From assembly GCF_023278565.1 (NCBI RefSeq), contig NC_064675.1:4650001-4714000 (forward strand): 64,000 nucleotides of DNA. The letters are read 5' to 3'. The stretch's first letter is position 1, and each line of letters starts with the position of its first letter. Position numbers and translations under genes: made by a program. The notes under the pieces are model-generated. The model worked only from the letters and a program-made list of their open reading frames with translations, searched no databases and was not told the DNA's origin. This document shows, piece after piece, positions 11,378 to 23,663 of this stretch. Origin of the DNA: Colletotrichum lupini (Eukaryota > Ascomycota > Sordariomycetes > Glomerellales > Glomerellaceae).

Positions 11378-11467
11378 GCCCAGATCGTCTAGTTGGTTAG
11401 GATGATACGTTGTGGTTCTTCTATACAGCGATCCGTGTTGACGGCGGTTCGAATCCGCCTCTGGGCA
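11378..11467 (+). tRNA. tRNA-His (GTG) with a 17-nt intron
   Basis: The acceptor stem GCCCAGA (11378-11384) pairs perfectly with TCTGGGC (11460-11466), followed by discriminator A at 11467. The D stem is 11387-11390 with 11400-11403 and includes wobble pairs. The anticodon stem ATACG (11405-11409) pairs with CGTGT (11434-11438). The loop reads TTGTGG, then a 17-nt intron at 11416-11432, then C, which places the intron one base 3' of the anticodon as in eukaryotic tRNAs. The anticodon GTG is at 11412-11414. The T arm GGCGG/CCGCC (11443-11447, 11455-11459) encloses TTCGAAT. The base before the gene is C, so the G-1 needed by histidyl-tRNA synthetase would be added after transcription, as is known for eukaryotes. 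Confidence 0.9.
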
Positions 11468-11477
11468 GTCGAAGTCG

Positions 11478-11503
11478 GTCCACCTGGACCGATTTCATTT
11501 TTT
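11478..11503 (+). terminator. Pol III terminator of tRNA-His
   Basis: A perfect inverted repeat GGTCC-ACCT-GGACC at 11478-11491 is followed by a run of six T at 11498-11503, about 30 nt after the mature tRNA end. A T run is the canonical RNA polymerase III stop; the hairpin may be incidental. A second T-rich run follows just downstream. Confidence 0.6.
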
Positions 11504-12662
11504 CCCTTTTTTAAGTCTGCATCTCGAGCGTTTCTTTTTTTGGCTGCCCATCTTTCTTTCCTTCTTTTGCGTACTATCATGCTTAACTCAGTCGAGTCTC
11601 ATCCCAAATCCAGCCTCACTACAAAACCTGTCTCACAATCAACCACTCCCTTTGATGCGTCGCAGCCTAAACCCGTCACATCACGAGACCTCTCAGGTAG
11701 CTGGATTCTCAAGGGACGCCAAAGTCTCAACCTCCAAAGTGTAACACCTACCAAATCCGACCAAATACCCCAAGGGTGGGATTGGCCGCGACCCGGTTCG
11801 TCTTGGCAAGCCTCCGAACCACCGCCGCCACCGAAGAAACTTTCCAACGCCATCAGCCGCAACACACCAGGCTCCAACCAATCACGCCAAGAAATTGACC
11901 CCAATACCGTCCAAATTCGGAAGGAAAGGACACAAGGCCAGAATAAATAAATAAAGAACCTCAGCTACTACCTGCAAGGAGACCCGAAAAAACCTTGATT
12001 ATCGAAAAACTAGAAACGCGCCATCCCATCATCCCGGGATAGTCATGTACCTACTGCCCTCCTTCAGCTACTGCGAAACATTGCCGCTCAATAGTGTTCT
12101 TTTCAATCCCCAGCCCTACATCAAGTCCGAACAGTGGCGCGGCAGCGGAAGCAGGGAGAGGAAGAGTCAAACTTGACTTCACCTTGTCGGAGCAAGCCCG
12201 AGACTGCCAAGACTGTTGTTCTAGACACGTCCAGTCACCGGATAATCCATCAAAACACATTGAGCTAATGTCAAAGTTGGCATGTCTTAAATTTTGCCGC
12301 CCGTCGTTCTGACGGCGGTCTGTCTATTGCTTTCTGGTCGCTATGCTTTACGTACTCAAACACGACATCAGACATCGCTAAGATATGTGAATAAGAAAAT
12401 CAGGCACAAAAACATGGTGGGTATTGCATCGTAGTATGCTCAGCGCAACATGCAAACCGGGCCGTTTCATTTTGTTGTAGTACGGATACTCTTGTTCCAG
12501 TACTGACTGCAAGCAGCTCTCATGCTGCGAATCTAGTGCAGGTGGTTCCCTTTGAACCTGCACTGTATTTTCCAGACCTCGTAAACCCAAGGTGCTCAAA
12601 TATGCTCAAACCAAGTAACGCGCGAGAAAACCCTCCCTTTCTCCTTCACGGAGAACCCTTAC
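11504..12662. other. Intergenic, no supportable gene
   Basis: This region lies between the tRNA and the 3' end of the glycosyltransferase gene. An open frame continues through the tRNA to 11950 but has no domain and crosses the RNA gene. Nothing else was recognised. Confidence 0.4.
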
Positions 12663-14455
12663 TTAATCTTCCCCAAACAAGATACCGTGGTGCTCTGCGC
12701 ACAGCTGGTCGAATCCCAGCCAATACACGGTTCCGTTGTCGTTGGCAGTGTCTGACCAGGCACCGCCATCGTTCTCCCGAATGTCCTTGGGATACGGGTG
12801 TGCGGGATACCACACTCGGCCGTCAATCAGCTCAGGCATATAATGTTCCTCCTGCTGGAACCAGTTGATAGCGGAACGGATCAGGGAGCGGCCATAGGGG
12901 AAGAACCACATCCGAGGCCAGAACACGTCCAAGGCTCCCTTCTCTCCGGTGACGTGCAGCAGCGGGAACGTCTGCTTGGTCACAATGTTGGCGCCGAATT
13001 CGGACTTGCGGATCAGCTCGTTCACCGTCGCGCCCATCGTTTCGTCCTCGGTTGTGTTGAAGATGCGCTTGAGCGACTTCATGCCGTCCGCTTGCATATG
13101 CAAGCTCCAAGGCACAAAGGTGGAACTGTTGCGATAGTTTTGTGAGATTTCGACCGAGTACAGGGGGCGGTCAAATTTGCGCCAGTTCACCCACTCGCCG
13201 TAGCCAGCCCATGTCTGGAACATCAGACTCCAATAGTCCATGGCGATGTGGAAGTTGTAGCTGTACGCGGGCTCCAACTCGGGAACCCAGCCGTCTTCCG
13301 GAGGCAGCATGACAGCGGCATCGGGATTTTCCTCCTTTTGCATCTGTATTCTCTCAAGCTCCTGCAACCCCCAGACGTCGCTCATGTAGAACTGGTCGCT
13401 CTCTCTGAACTCGTATTCCGGGTCGTACACTTCGTTTATTAGGTCGAGAGTGGCTCGGAACATCTCGCGGACCTCCTTGATGGGACCAATAATGGTGCCG
13501 CTGTTGAGCCATCGGGGGTGGTTGAAGGCCATATCCTCGCCAGTATTCGTGAGAGGGCCGAACTCGTGGCCGTCCATGTTGGGCACCGGAGGAACCGCCC
13601 AGCAAGCCGGACGCCGCCAGTCCACGGGCCAGCAGACCTTGTCCGCGCCGAAGAAGATATGTCGGCCCATCGGACCAGCCAGACTCTGGGCCCTCTCGGG
13701 TCCCAGCTGCTGGATGATTCGCTCGTCTTCCTTGGCCGCTGCCTTGAAATATCTCTCAATCAAGACATCGGGGCCAAACTGGAGAAGGACGTCATAGCCA
13801 TCAATCATCATGAAGAGATCGTCGTTGCTGGATTCGGGCAAGTCTTCGAGGTACTTGGTGACGACGCGGATCTTGGCCAAGTGGGACAGGGCAGCATCGT
13901 TTTCGCCGGTGCCGTTCCATCCTGCAATGACTGGCGCGCCGAAGCGGTTGGCGGTAGACGAAACGAGGGCGCGGCAGAACTGCAAGTTCGGGGCGCTGGC
14001 GGCGATCAGGAAATGGAAACGGCCGGTGCCTGCGCGGGCGGGTTTGGCCCCCTTGGTGGATGGCGCGGAGGATTTACTTCCGGTGGGGAGAGAAGCTGAG
14101 ATGTCGGACTGTGGGAGGAGGCCATTGTCAGTACAAATGTCAAGCGCAAACAGCTACAACGGGTGTCTCAGAGTCCCGCATCGAGGAGTTCGGTCGAAGT
14201 TTCAGCCCAAGTCGGCACGTAGGTGCGCATTCTTCCTCTCCTGGGGGAAAAACTGCCCCAGTAGACGGGGGGCTTGCGACGGCGATCAAAAAACGACAAG
14301 AAGTTTGAAGTAACAACAGGAAACAAAAAAGAAGGAAAGAAGCTTACCCAGCTCAGGTTCTCCGGGTAGAGGGACTGTGAGAAGATGAGAAGCGCCGAAA
14401 CGATGACGAAAGCGGCCAGCAGAACGAGTCTGCGGCCTTTCAGAGCCATCAACAT
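12663..14455 (-). CDS. Type II membrane glycosyltransferase, PLOD-like GT domain
   Basis: Two exons on the minus strand, 14455..14348 and 14108..12663, separated by a 239-nt intron (GTAAGC to CACAG), give 517 aa. Exon 1 encodes a short basic N-terminus (MLMALKGRR) and one hydrophobic anchor (LVLLAAFVIVSALLIF), the layout of a Golgi or ER type II glycosyltransferase. A linker rich in Ser, Lys and Pro leads to the catalytic domain. FHFLIAAS begins the fold, MMIDGYDVLLQF (around residue 139) supplies the acidic DxxD-type metal and sugar-nucleotide motif, and LNSGTIIGP plus SDQFYMSD follow. These match the glycosyltransferase part of procollagen lysyl hydroxylase/glucosyltransferases (PLOD/GT25 relatives). 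The hydroxylase part is absent. The donor sugar and acceptor are not predictable from sequence. Confidence 0.82.
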
Positions 14456-15565
14456 GGGTGCGACTCGGGTTTCATTTAGCTGCCGGATTGGCTTGAGATC
14501 CAGGTTGGGCGATTTTGGGGGGGTTGACAAGCGGGCTAGTGCAGTGCAGTGCAATGTTGGTTTGCGACGGCGGCGATGAAGCGATATCCACGAGAGAGAG
14601 AAGAGGTCGAGCGTGCAACTTGGGGTATTAGAAAGACGGTAACGAACCAAATGAACACCTAAGGGCCGGCAGTAACGAGAGTAAGGAAGGAAAGTAGAGA
14701 AGAATATGCACACTCCCAGGACTCGAGGATCGTCGTCGTTGTTAAGGGGTTGGAGGGTAAAAGAGAAGGGGAAGAAATGAGTGGAAGAAGTTGACTGTGG
14801 CAAGAAATGCTAGGTGACAGATGGCGGATGGAGATGGGCGGGGAGTTTTTTCCCCCTGGGTTCAGGTTGAGGGCCAGGAATTGCCAAGGCCAAGTGCCAA
14901 AGTCAGTATTTCCAAGAGCTGTCAGGCCAGAGGAACAGGAGACGCCCGTTGCCGCTGAGAATGCTCTTTTCTTCCCACCCTCGTGGTCGAACCCCTTGGT
15001 CTCGGTATCGTCTACTTTTGTCTTGGTGTGCTGCTCTTCTCGGTAAAGACAGGCGTGTGGGTGGTCATGTGTCGACGCGGAAGAGAGATGGAGAGAGACA
15101 CAGGCTGTCGACCGATACGGCTGTGACTTGAGCCGCACTGAAGTTCGAGTTGGTGAATTCCAGTTCAGGTACCTCTGGATCCTTGGGACAGGTACGGGTA
15201 GTGGACTAGACTCCGAGAACGTCGATAGTCCTTTCGAGTCCGGGGAAGCAGCGGCGGAAAGGAAATTGGAAGCAAGGTCTGGCTAAGTGGACCAGCTGCA
15301 CGGGATGATTCGCCCAAGATTGGATTGGACGAGCGGGAGTCTCGAGGGGGAAGGAAGAGGTCAAAAAAGAAGAATTGTAATAATACAGGACGGAATAAAA
15401 GGGAGGATTAGGGAAGAAGGAAGGACAGACCCGGAGTGACAACGACTCGGAGGAGCCAAGATTGAGCTAAGACCAAGGTACTTTTTGGTGGTTGATGACC
15501 ACTGCACATCAGGTATCAAAGTATCCATAAGGTAACGGTAGTCAGGGCAGGTACGGATATTGGAT

Positions 15566-15569
15566 TGTT

Positions 15570-15600
<31 letters not shown>
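15566..15600. repeat. TTG/CTG triplet repeat
   Basis: About two TTG units merge into seven or more CTG units, ending at 15600. It is not inside any supported reading frame. Triplet tracts of this kind are length-polymorphic and useful as markers. Confidence 0.85.
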
Positions 15601-18600
15601 ATGCGGCAGTGCGGGCGGTGTCCCAAATGATTACCTTACGATGTACCTCTTGTTCAGCGCATGGCAGGAAGGAAGGGATGGGTGGGCGGCACTAAGAGAG
15701 GAGGGCGTCGGAGCGGGAAGCAGCCACGCAGCCCCATGTGAGGTGCGGAAGGAGCAGGGAGGCGCTGGTGAAGGTGCGGTGCAGGTGCGAGGAAAGGTAC
15801 TAATGCGAGGTACCTTCCTCGGATAGCAATTAGGGGGAGGCAATGTCCAGCGTGGCGTAGCGGGCGGGACGCCGGGACTGGCGGAGAGGGAGAGGTCATC
15901 TCACCGTCCGCCTTCCAACACTCCCCATGGAAGTTCCAGGTGCTATTTGGTTCATCAGGTCGGGTACATGATAATCAGTTTGACCGGCACATCAATCTCC
16001 TTTCTCATGGCACGCATGTCTTGAAGAGTTGATAGACAGAGGGAGTCCCTGGCGTCCTGAGCGATGCGAGGAGAGGGACACGCACACAGACGTCTCAAAG
16101 TTGCCGTCCCGCCCAGACACTCACACACACTTTAGCGGTGGACGTCGCGGTGTCGCATGGCATGGGCTAGGCTTGTCATTGTTCTGTGTACGTCGGTACG
16201 CCAGTACGCGTGTTAGGAAATAGCCTACTGGGTCCAGTCGTGGGCACCCAAGGATCTTGGGACCATCGGAATATCAAGCCATGGGGAGGCACGGAGGGGG
16301 GCGCTGACAAGGGCCGGATGGCATTGGCTAGCTCAGGGCCGGGCTGACGGTGACGGTCTGATGTTGGTGGTTCGGTGGGTGAGGTGGGTGATGACCCAAG
16401 ATATCAGACTTGCCGTGTCGTCCGGCTTGGATGCTTGGTATCGCCGCATCGGTGCCGCATCGGTGACGGTTGAGACCTTAGCCGTGCTGCCTCTTGTCTT
16501 GTCTGCAGCCAGCATGGCGGGACTTGATTGACTGATTGACTGACTGCCTGCCTTAGCTCAGCAGTCTGCAGCTGTTTGTGCTACCTGCAAATACGCACAG
16601 AAGTTTTCCAAAGTCGTACACGGGAATACCCCGTACTGCTCTTCGTTAGAGTCAGACTCAGACAGAGTGACAGACAACCCTCGTCCCTGGTGGCCTTTGT
16701 CTTGGCGCATTGCTTTATTCTCCTACCTTACATCGCCGCTTGCCTTACGCACGGCAGTCGACAGGGAGCAAGCAACATATTCCATTGCCAGAAAGATTCG
16801 CGACTTTTCATGGAGCTGGAGTTGAGCACTTGGGGCAAGCCGCGAAAGGGAGGGCGCACTGTCCACTACACAGTAACTCCCGCCGTCAATTGTGGCTGTC
16901 CCGGAAGAGCCGTTGCCAGTTGACCAGTTTTAGCACGGTAACTACGTGTGTAACACCGCTCCCGCCAAGAGAGGCCGCGGCAGAGTGGCTGAATTTCCAT
17001 GTTGTCTGAGATGGGCTACCGACCGTTGCAGACGCCACCGTCCTCGTCGATTCGTCCGTTGTGCTCCCTTAGTGCTTGGAGAGTCTTGGGGTCTTGGAGT
17101 ACCTATTGTAAGCAGGTATTGTCGGTACCTTACCTGTTATGCTCTTACTTCTCTCTGGGTCGATACATTGCACGTTGTGCGCCGCATCGTGAATGGATAC
17201 CTACTCTGTCCTGGCTGGACGTTGATGATCTGGAATAGAGGCTGTAAATTGCGAGCGGCATTTGTATCTCCACGATGGTTTCATTGTGTGAATCTACCTG
17301 GCGCAAGAAGCGAAACTGTGGGTTTCCAATGAGAAAGAGATAATATGCGAATTGCGTGCTGAGGTAAGCGGGGCCATGTTAATCTGCGATTCTGCGCAGT
17401 TGCACCTTCCGTCAGTGACCTCACAACGAAGAAAATAGAAAGATGACATAATGGCCCATGATACGTACTTTTTTACATCGAACTGGAAGTGTTCCCGCCG
17501 CCATCCTGAGGTCACACTGTCTCCACCGCATCCCGTCCGTTCCCCTTTTCCACTCCCACGGCGCAGCCACAATCCTCCTCCACCTCAGTGTTCTCTGCTG
17601 CAATTGCTGTCATGAGCCCCAGTGTCTTGGTTCGACGTGCTACTTGTGCTGGAGCTGGTGCTGGTGCCATGCTTGGCTTGACCATACGCAGTTGGGTACC
17701 TGCGACCTGCTACTGAGCCTTGCTTCTTGGTCCTCATTTCCCGCCCTGCATCTCTCCTCGGCCAGTCGCATCCAATGTCTTTGAAGTGTCAAGGCTGCTT
17801 CCCGCTCGGTTTTCCTTTGGTTTGCTTGCAGCACCGCGCGGCTTGGCTCTGTAGCCGTCCCTTATTTGCTGTCATCAACCATCACCCTCTCCACCGAGCT
17901 TCCACCGTTCCGCTCCTCCCTCCCCTAAAAAAGCCAAGGGAGGGAACCAAACCCAAAATAAGAAGGAAAAAAAGGCTGGGCATCGCCAGACTTCGGATTC
18001 ATCGGCTTCTCTTTCTTGTCAGCACACTGCAGCAAATCAAATTGCGCCCAGCTTGATCAGCCAACTCAATGATCCGAACACAGCATGTGCAGGGCAGCCT
18101 CCTCCTCCCCCTCCGTGCAGCAGCTGCAGGGCCACAGACAAGAGAGTAAGAGAAACATGAGACAGGCATCGCCATGCTGCCACGCGCACGTCTTTCTGCT
18201 GGAGCCCTGCCTAACACTTGTCCCTTACCTAAACCTAGAGTGAGACCTGCCAAATAAACCTCCCGTGCCATGACAGAACACACGGTAGGGTACTTACTGA
18301 TGATATCAATGGGCCGAAACCTGTGAGCAGCCGCAGGCAGAAGACGAAGTATCCAGATAGATTGCCTTCGGTAACTACTGCTCTTCAGACTTCTCCGACA
18401 GCCCCTACATCATTACGGAGTATTCAACCTTTCGGCTCGCTCGCTCGCATCTCATCAAGCTAGATTTTCCTCCTTGGATGCTGGACCCTGCCTAGAGCCG
18501 CATTTAAATGAGATCGGCCAGTGATAATGACTCTCTTACCCACGCGCTTAGGAAAGTATACCTGAGTATTCGTACCGAGCACACAGAGCACTGGAGTCGC

Positions 18601-21104
18601 TTTACCCCCACTTTTCCGCCTGCTTTTTGATTTTTGGCTTTTTTCTTGATATGAAGAAGGGACGACGGCTGGAGTCTTGGAGAGTCAGTCTCCAAAGTCT
18701 GTTTAGAAAGCTCGGGCATGCGCAAGCCTTGTAGCTTAGGTAGCTTTACGGGAATACCTAAGTAAGTTACGTTGGGTCTGAGGCTTTTTTAGATCAAGAA
18801 TTGATAACAACGCGACAAGATGCGGACTGCCAATCATGCACCAGCAGCAGCGGCCGCTCAACTGGAATCAATCACTCTGTGGAATTTCTCCAAGTGATCC
18901 CAAATAGATAAGAACCAGACTTTGAGACATCAACAAGACCCGCCGCCTAAACGCAATTAAACGTGTTCTAGAGCTTGATGGACTGATCCAGCTTTTGCCA
19001 GTGATCACTGATGCTTCCAGACTCACCTTAGCTAACTCGAGCTTGCTCGCCAGCTAAGGTAGGTGTGCTCCAAAAAAAAATGCTTCCATTCCACTTTATC
19101 CAGGTTTCTTCATGATTGATCCCGCCGAACCCCGGCGGGGCGTAATCCCACGCAATTGGCCAACCTGGTGGCAGGTATTTGCCTTTTCCATCCCACCCCT
19201 TCTTGTTGACACTACGTATTCTCCCAAGTTCCCTACTCCAGTAGGTACCTACCCTCCCCCCGGTCTGCCAGAGATAATAGCTGCCCTTCCTCCAATTGAA
19301 CCACATCCCCGGTCTCTCATCCCGCAATTACACTGTATCTGGCTCCTCTCCTTTATTAACTGGCCCCGTTTCGCTAGGTACTTGGCCATAGGATTCTTGT
19401 GGTTCCCCCTTCCCCCTTCCCTTGCCGTCCGGCCGCACCAGGATGAATCAGGGCCCCAGGCTTACGCGGCTGCCAAGGGTGGTTATGAGGGGCGCTCTTT
19501 TCTTCCCAAGACAAAGCTCAACTTCGGACGCAAATCCCCACCCGCCACCGCACTGTACGAAAGTACATCCCACCGCATCTTTGGCCCGTCGGGCTTGTTC
19601 GTCCCGCCCACCAGTCACAGAGCTCTATCCGTACGGTACCTACCACAGGTTGAGTGACTTTCACTCTTTCCCAGACCCGCGAGACCCTCCAACCGCCCCC
19701 GCCAGTCTCCAGACTAGAAATGAGGATAGATGACGATGATGACCTGGCAGCCACTGATCGATGATGGAGAACTGCACCCCGAAGCCCTGTCGCCCCCATC
19801 TAAGCCACCACCACCACCACCTCATCCAAAGTGAGTGAGAGCGCACTCACCCCATTGTATAGGTAATGAACCCGTGAAAGCAGAGGATCCCGAATGGGAA
19901 ACACGGCGACATCCGCTCTACTTTATGTAGAGCAGCCGCCAGCACGCTGTAAAACGAAGCGGCGTCACGGTAAGCCGGCCGGTAGGTAGGACACTGCACT
20001 GGAGTCTGGTGAGAGAGCCCGGCTACTAGCTGCCGTTTAGCTCAAACGGGCGGGCAGATTTCACGCACAATGTACATCACACACACGACGCCGGCGGCGG
20101 CCCAGCACCACCAGCGCCAGCGTTAGCACCAAAACGACAGCGACAGCGCGATCGACTACGAGAGGCCGTTCGAGAACGATGGGGTCGCATCGAGACTAGA
20201 GCAAGCCGAACCGGCCAGATTTTGCCGATGTAATTATCCCCAAACGCGCAAGCCTAGGTTTGATGGGCAGGTTGGACATTCAGACTTTTGAGTTCTGTTG
20301 TATCAAGTGTGAGAAAAAGCGTTGCGTACGTGAGCGTGTCCACGACGCCTTCTGTCCACTATTGAGTATCGCCTCGTGACAGAAGATGCCGTATCGCCCG
20401 TGGCCGTGGCTGAGTCCTGCTTTCGCTCCCTTTACGATGGTAGACACGTCGTAAGCTCTCTCATATAAGGGCGGGGCGATAAAGCGATAAAGCCAAAGTG
20501 TATGAGATGAGAAGCCGTGATGCCGGGTTTCGTTTCCATTCAATAGACTCGGGAGAAACCCAGACAGATCTGAGAGACCCCTTACTGCGCACCTGCACTG
20601 CTACTCTACGTACGGATAGTGGCGGAGGATCAAGTCTTGTTTCTGGCTTTTTCCTTTTTCTTTTCTTGCTGTCTCGATGTGGTGTGCTCTCCTGATCCCC
20701 GAGCCTCGAAGTACCCTTACTGTTTGAGGAAGCTCCCTTGGGTTAGCCAGACCAGCCCAGGTACGTGTGTAATTTATCGTGTGCCGGGGCCGGGAGATGG
20801 TTGTAAGTCACCAGCTCACTCACTCAGTCCACTTACCCATTCGCTCAATCATTCACTCACTCATGTCATTCTCATTCACCCACCATTGGAGGATGCATCT
20901 AATGTTTATTGTTGGAAAGTATTCCGAGTGAGAGTCTGGCAGTCTGGACTCCGTACCTCCTCTCTTGTACACGGTAACGGCAAATGAACAAAAAGGGGAC
21001 TCGAAAAAAGGAGGACTGGCAGTGAGCAATGCCGCCAGCCGAAACGTCATTGATGCCAAGCGCGGAAGCGAGAAAGATGCCCGTTTGAGTATCTCGGCAT
21101 CCTC

Positions 21105-21910
21105 TGCTTCCTCTTCTTGTCCTTCCACCCCGGTGGGTCATGTCTCCTCTGCCATGATCCATCCCTCCCTCCCCTCTCCACCCTGTGCCTGTCCTCAATC
21201 CCGTGTGTTCACTCTCTCTGAGATAGTCAGTCTCCGTACCGTGCTTCCCACTCCTATTCCCACCCTCACTCCCGTCCGTCCTTCACCTGGGCTATCTGTC
21301 TTGCCGTGTGCCCGCCTCACCACTCACTTCACTCCCCCATTCCTTTTCTCTCCACACGTCCTTTCAACCCTTCCGGTTCCTGTCGTTCCCTTTTCTAAAA
21401 ACTTACCTTAATCCTGCCCTGCCCCCCTGTTCCCAGACCCTTTCTGAATACATTGCTGCATCGGATTTAGCTGACGCCTCGCAAAGCCCGCGATCCGAAG
21501 TCTTGGGTTCATCTACAGCCTGTTCCACTGAGCAAACGCCCTTGCCTTGTGCCTTGTACCTCCCGTCTCTACTATCCGCCCCCCCAATTACCACACCTCG
21601 CACCTCATCTACCTCCCTCCATCTATCCAGGTCCCTATTTTCTCTTATTCCTTCTTCCTTCATTCATATTGTCAACCACACACTCCTTCGATCGCTCTGC
21701 CTCTCGTTTGGCCCTTTTTTCTCTTTTATTTACACTTTGTCCGCATCGTCCGCAGCCGTTCCTCCATTCGTCGCTTTTTAGTCCGATATTTTTTAAGCTC
21801 GACTACCTGACGCACGCCCGTTTGCCGCCCAAATCCCCCCGCCCGCTCGGGACCGATCTACGTCGTGAAACCAGGACAGTCGTCAGCTTTCTCGACTTAA
21901 ACCCCCCCTA
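21105..21910 (+). promoter_or_regulatory. Pyrimidine-rich promoter/leader of the transporter gene
   Basis: For about 800 nt the plus strand is dominated by C and T runs (CTCCCT, TTCCTTC, CCCCCC). Long CT tracts just upstream of fungal genes commonly mark strong or housekeeping promoters and transcription start regions. The transporter ATG is at 22098. The exact start site is not visible. Confidence 0.45.
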
Positions 21911-22097
21911 AGCGACAGGGAACTTGTGGACGAACACACGGTCTCTAAACAAATAAACGAAAGAGGATTCCAACACCTTGCGACGAAAACGTGGAAAGTC
22001 CAAAAGGCTCAACCTCTTTCTCAACAACGATCCAAACGCCAAAAACCCACCACTTCCCACACCCTACCGTTCCGACGACGAACCCTTTTTGGAAGCA

Positions 22098-23663
22098 ATG
22101 GCGGAATCCAGCAACCTCAAGAACGAGGCTCGACGGAGCGAGGAGGGCCACGGCCTCCTCAACGGCGATGAGAAGCGAATCGAAGAGAGCTACGATCTCG
22201 AAGCCAACAGCACTGCAGCCACCGAACAACAAGCCAACGCCGACAGAGTCCGCAACCCCGTCGAGTACACCATCTCACCTCAGGTCAAGTTTGGCTGGTT
22301 GAGCGCCTATTTCATGTTCAGCTTGGTTTTGACCCTCTACAACAAGTTGATTCTCGGAGCGGTATGTACATTGCCTCTATCATTGCATGCGTGAGCTCCG
22401 AATTCTCATCAATATCGTTGAGAAAACGAATGAGCAGCGATGAAATGATGGGGGAAAAAGCACCCTTTTCGATGAGCTTCCTCTAACTTTCATTCTAGTT
22501 CCCCTTCCCGTGGCTTCTCACCTCACTTCACGCCACGTGCGCGAGTTTGGGTTGCTACTGCTTGCTGCAATGCGGCTACTTCACCATGTCCCATCTGGGA
22601 CGCCGCGAAAACCTCATTCTCCTCGCCTTCAGCTTGCTTTTCACCACCAACATCGCCGTGTCGAACCTGTCACTGTGAGTAACCAAAATCCTTCCTCTTT
22701 GGGCCTGTTCTGTGCTGCGCCGCATGATGGTGCGCATTCCGCCCGCGACTCCGCCGCCGCCGGAAGGGGCGGAACCCGAATAACTTGACGAGCAATCATG
22801 CTAATTCACTGCGCAGTGCCATGGTCTCCGTGCCATTCTACCAGGTCCTCCGAACTACCGTCCCCGTGTTCACGGTTCTCATCTACCGCGTTGTCTTTGG
22901 TCGCACTTATGAGAACATGACCTACCTGACGCTGGTTCCCATCATGATTGGTGCTGCTCTGACCACGATTGGCGAGTACACTTTCACCGACCTGGGCTTC
23001 CTGCTCACCTTTGCGGGCGTGGTGCTTGCTGCGGTCAAGGTACGTTATTTTGGGTTTGCTCATCTCCCGTCCATCATCCGAAATCCAACGCTTTGTCGAG
23101 TTTGCGGAGAGTGGTCCCGGCGACTCCAATTGGGTCCGCCATCTCCGCCCTCTGCGCCCTCTGAAACTCGGCCAGCAAACCTTCGTCCCATTTACAGTGC
23201 TACTATCAATGCATTTTACAGTTACTAACGAACATGTTAACAGACCGTCGCTACCAACCGCATTATGACCGGCCCCCTGGCCCTCCCCGCTATGGAGGTC
23301 CTGCTGCGCATGTCGCCCTTTGCGGCTATGCAATCTTTGGCCTGCGCCATCGCCGCCGGCGAGCTCGGAAACCTCAACACCATGCGCGTGGAGGGTAACA
23401 TCAGCCTCGCCACCCTTATCGCTCTCCTCGGTAACGGAATCCTCGCATTCGCCCTCAACGTTGCCTCTTTCCAGACGAACAAGGTCGCCGGTGCCCTGAC
23501 GATGAGCATCTGCGGTAACCTGAAGCAATGCCTGACGGTTGGCCTCGGCATCATCGCCTTTGGCGTCGAAGTCCACCTCTTCAACGGCTCCGGCATGATC
23601 CTCACCATGATTGGTGCTGCGTGGTACAGCAAGGTCGAGCTCGACCGCAGAGCCCGCAAATAA
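22098..23663 (+). CDS. Triose-phosphate/nucleotide-sugar transporter family protein (TPT, SLC35-like)
   Basis: Exons are 22098..22361, 22499..22674, 22817..23039 and 23244..23663. All junctions are GT-AG and in phase, giving 360 aa. The ATG at 22098 sits in a good context (GCAATGG). The open frame further upstream has no ATG. A hydrophilic, acidic N-terminus of about 65 residues precedes roughly ten hydrophobic segments (starting at WLSAYFMFSLVLTLYNKLIL), typical of the drug/metabolite transporter superfamily. The blocks NLSLAMVSVPFYQVLR, ATNRIMTG and SICGNLKQCLTVGLGI are characteristic of the TPT branch. In fungi such proteins exchange nucleotide sugars or phosphorylated sugars across Golgi or ER membranes. 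The particular substrate cannot be read from the sequence, so a GDP-mannose transporter label would be premature. The C-terminus ends with basic residues (RRARK). Confidence 0.88.

Larger units (their letters stand above)
14456..22097. other. 7.6 kb intergenic region without a supportable gene
   Basis: Frames over 100 codons occur (for example 14659..15138 minus and 19112..19657 plus) but show no domain, leader or conserved block, and several strands overlap. The region holds a CTG/TTG triplet repeat near 15566-15600, ACTG-rich direct repeats near 16528-16556, many GGTACC or TACCTA motifs (for example 15168, 17127, 19241 and 19635), and a long pyrimidine-rich tract before the transporter gene. 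It may contain long UTRs or non-coding RNA that cannot be seen from sequence alone. Confidence 0.4.

Noticed and set aside
11393..11950. 185-codon plus-strand frame
   Set aside because: It runs through the tRNA-His gene and its terminator, and has no domain.
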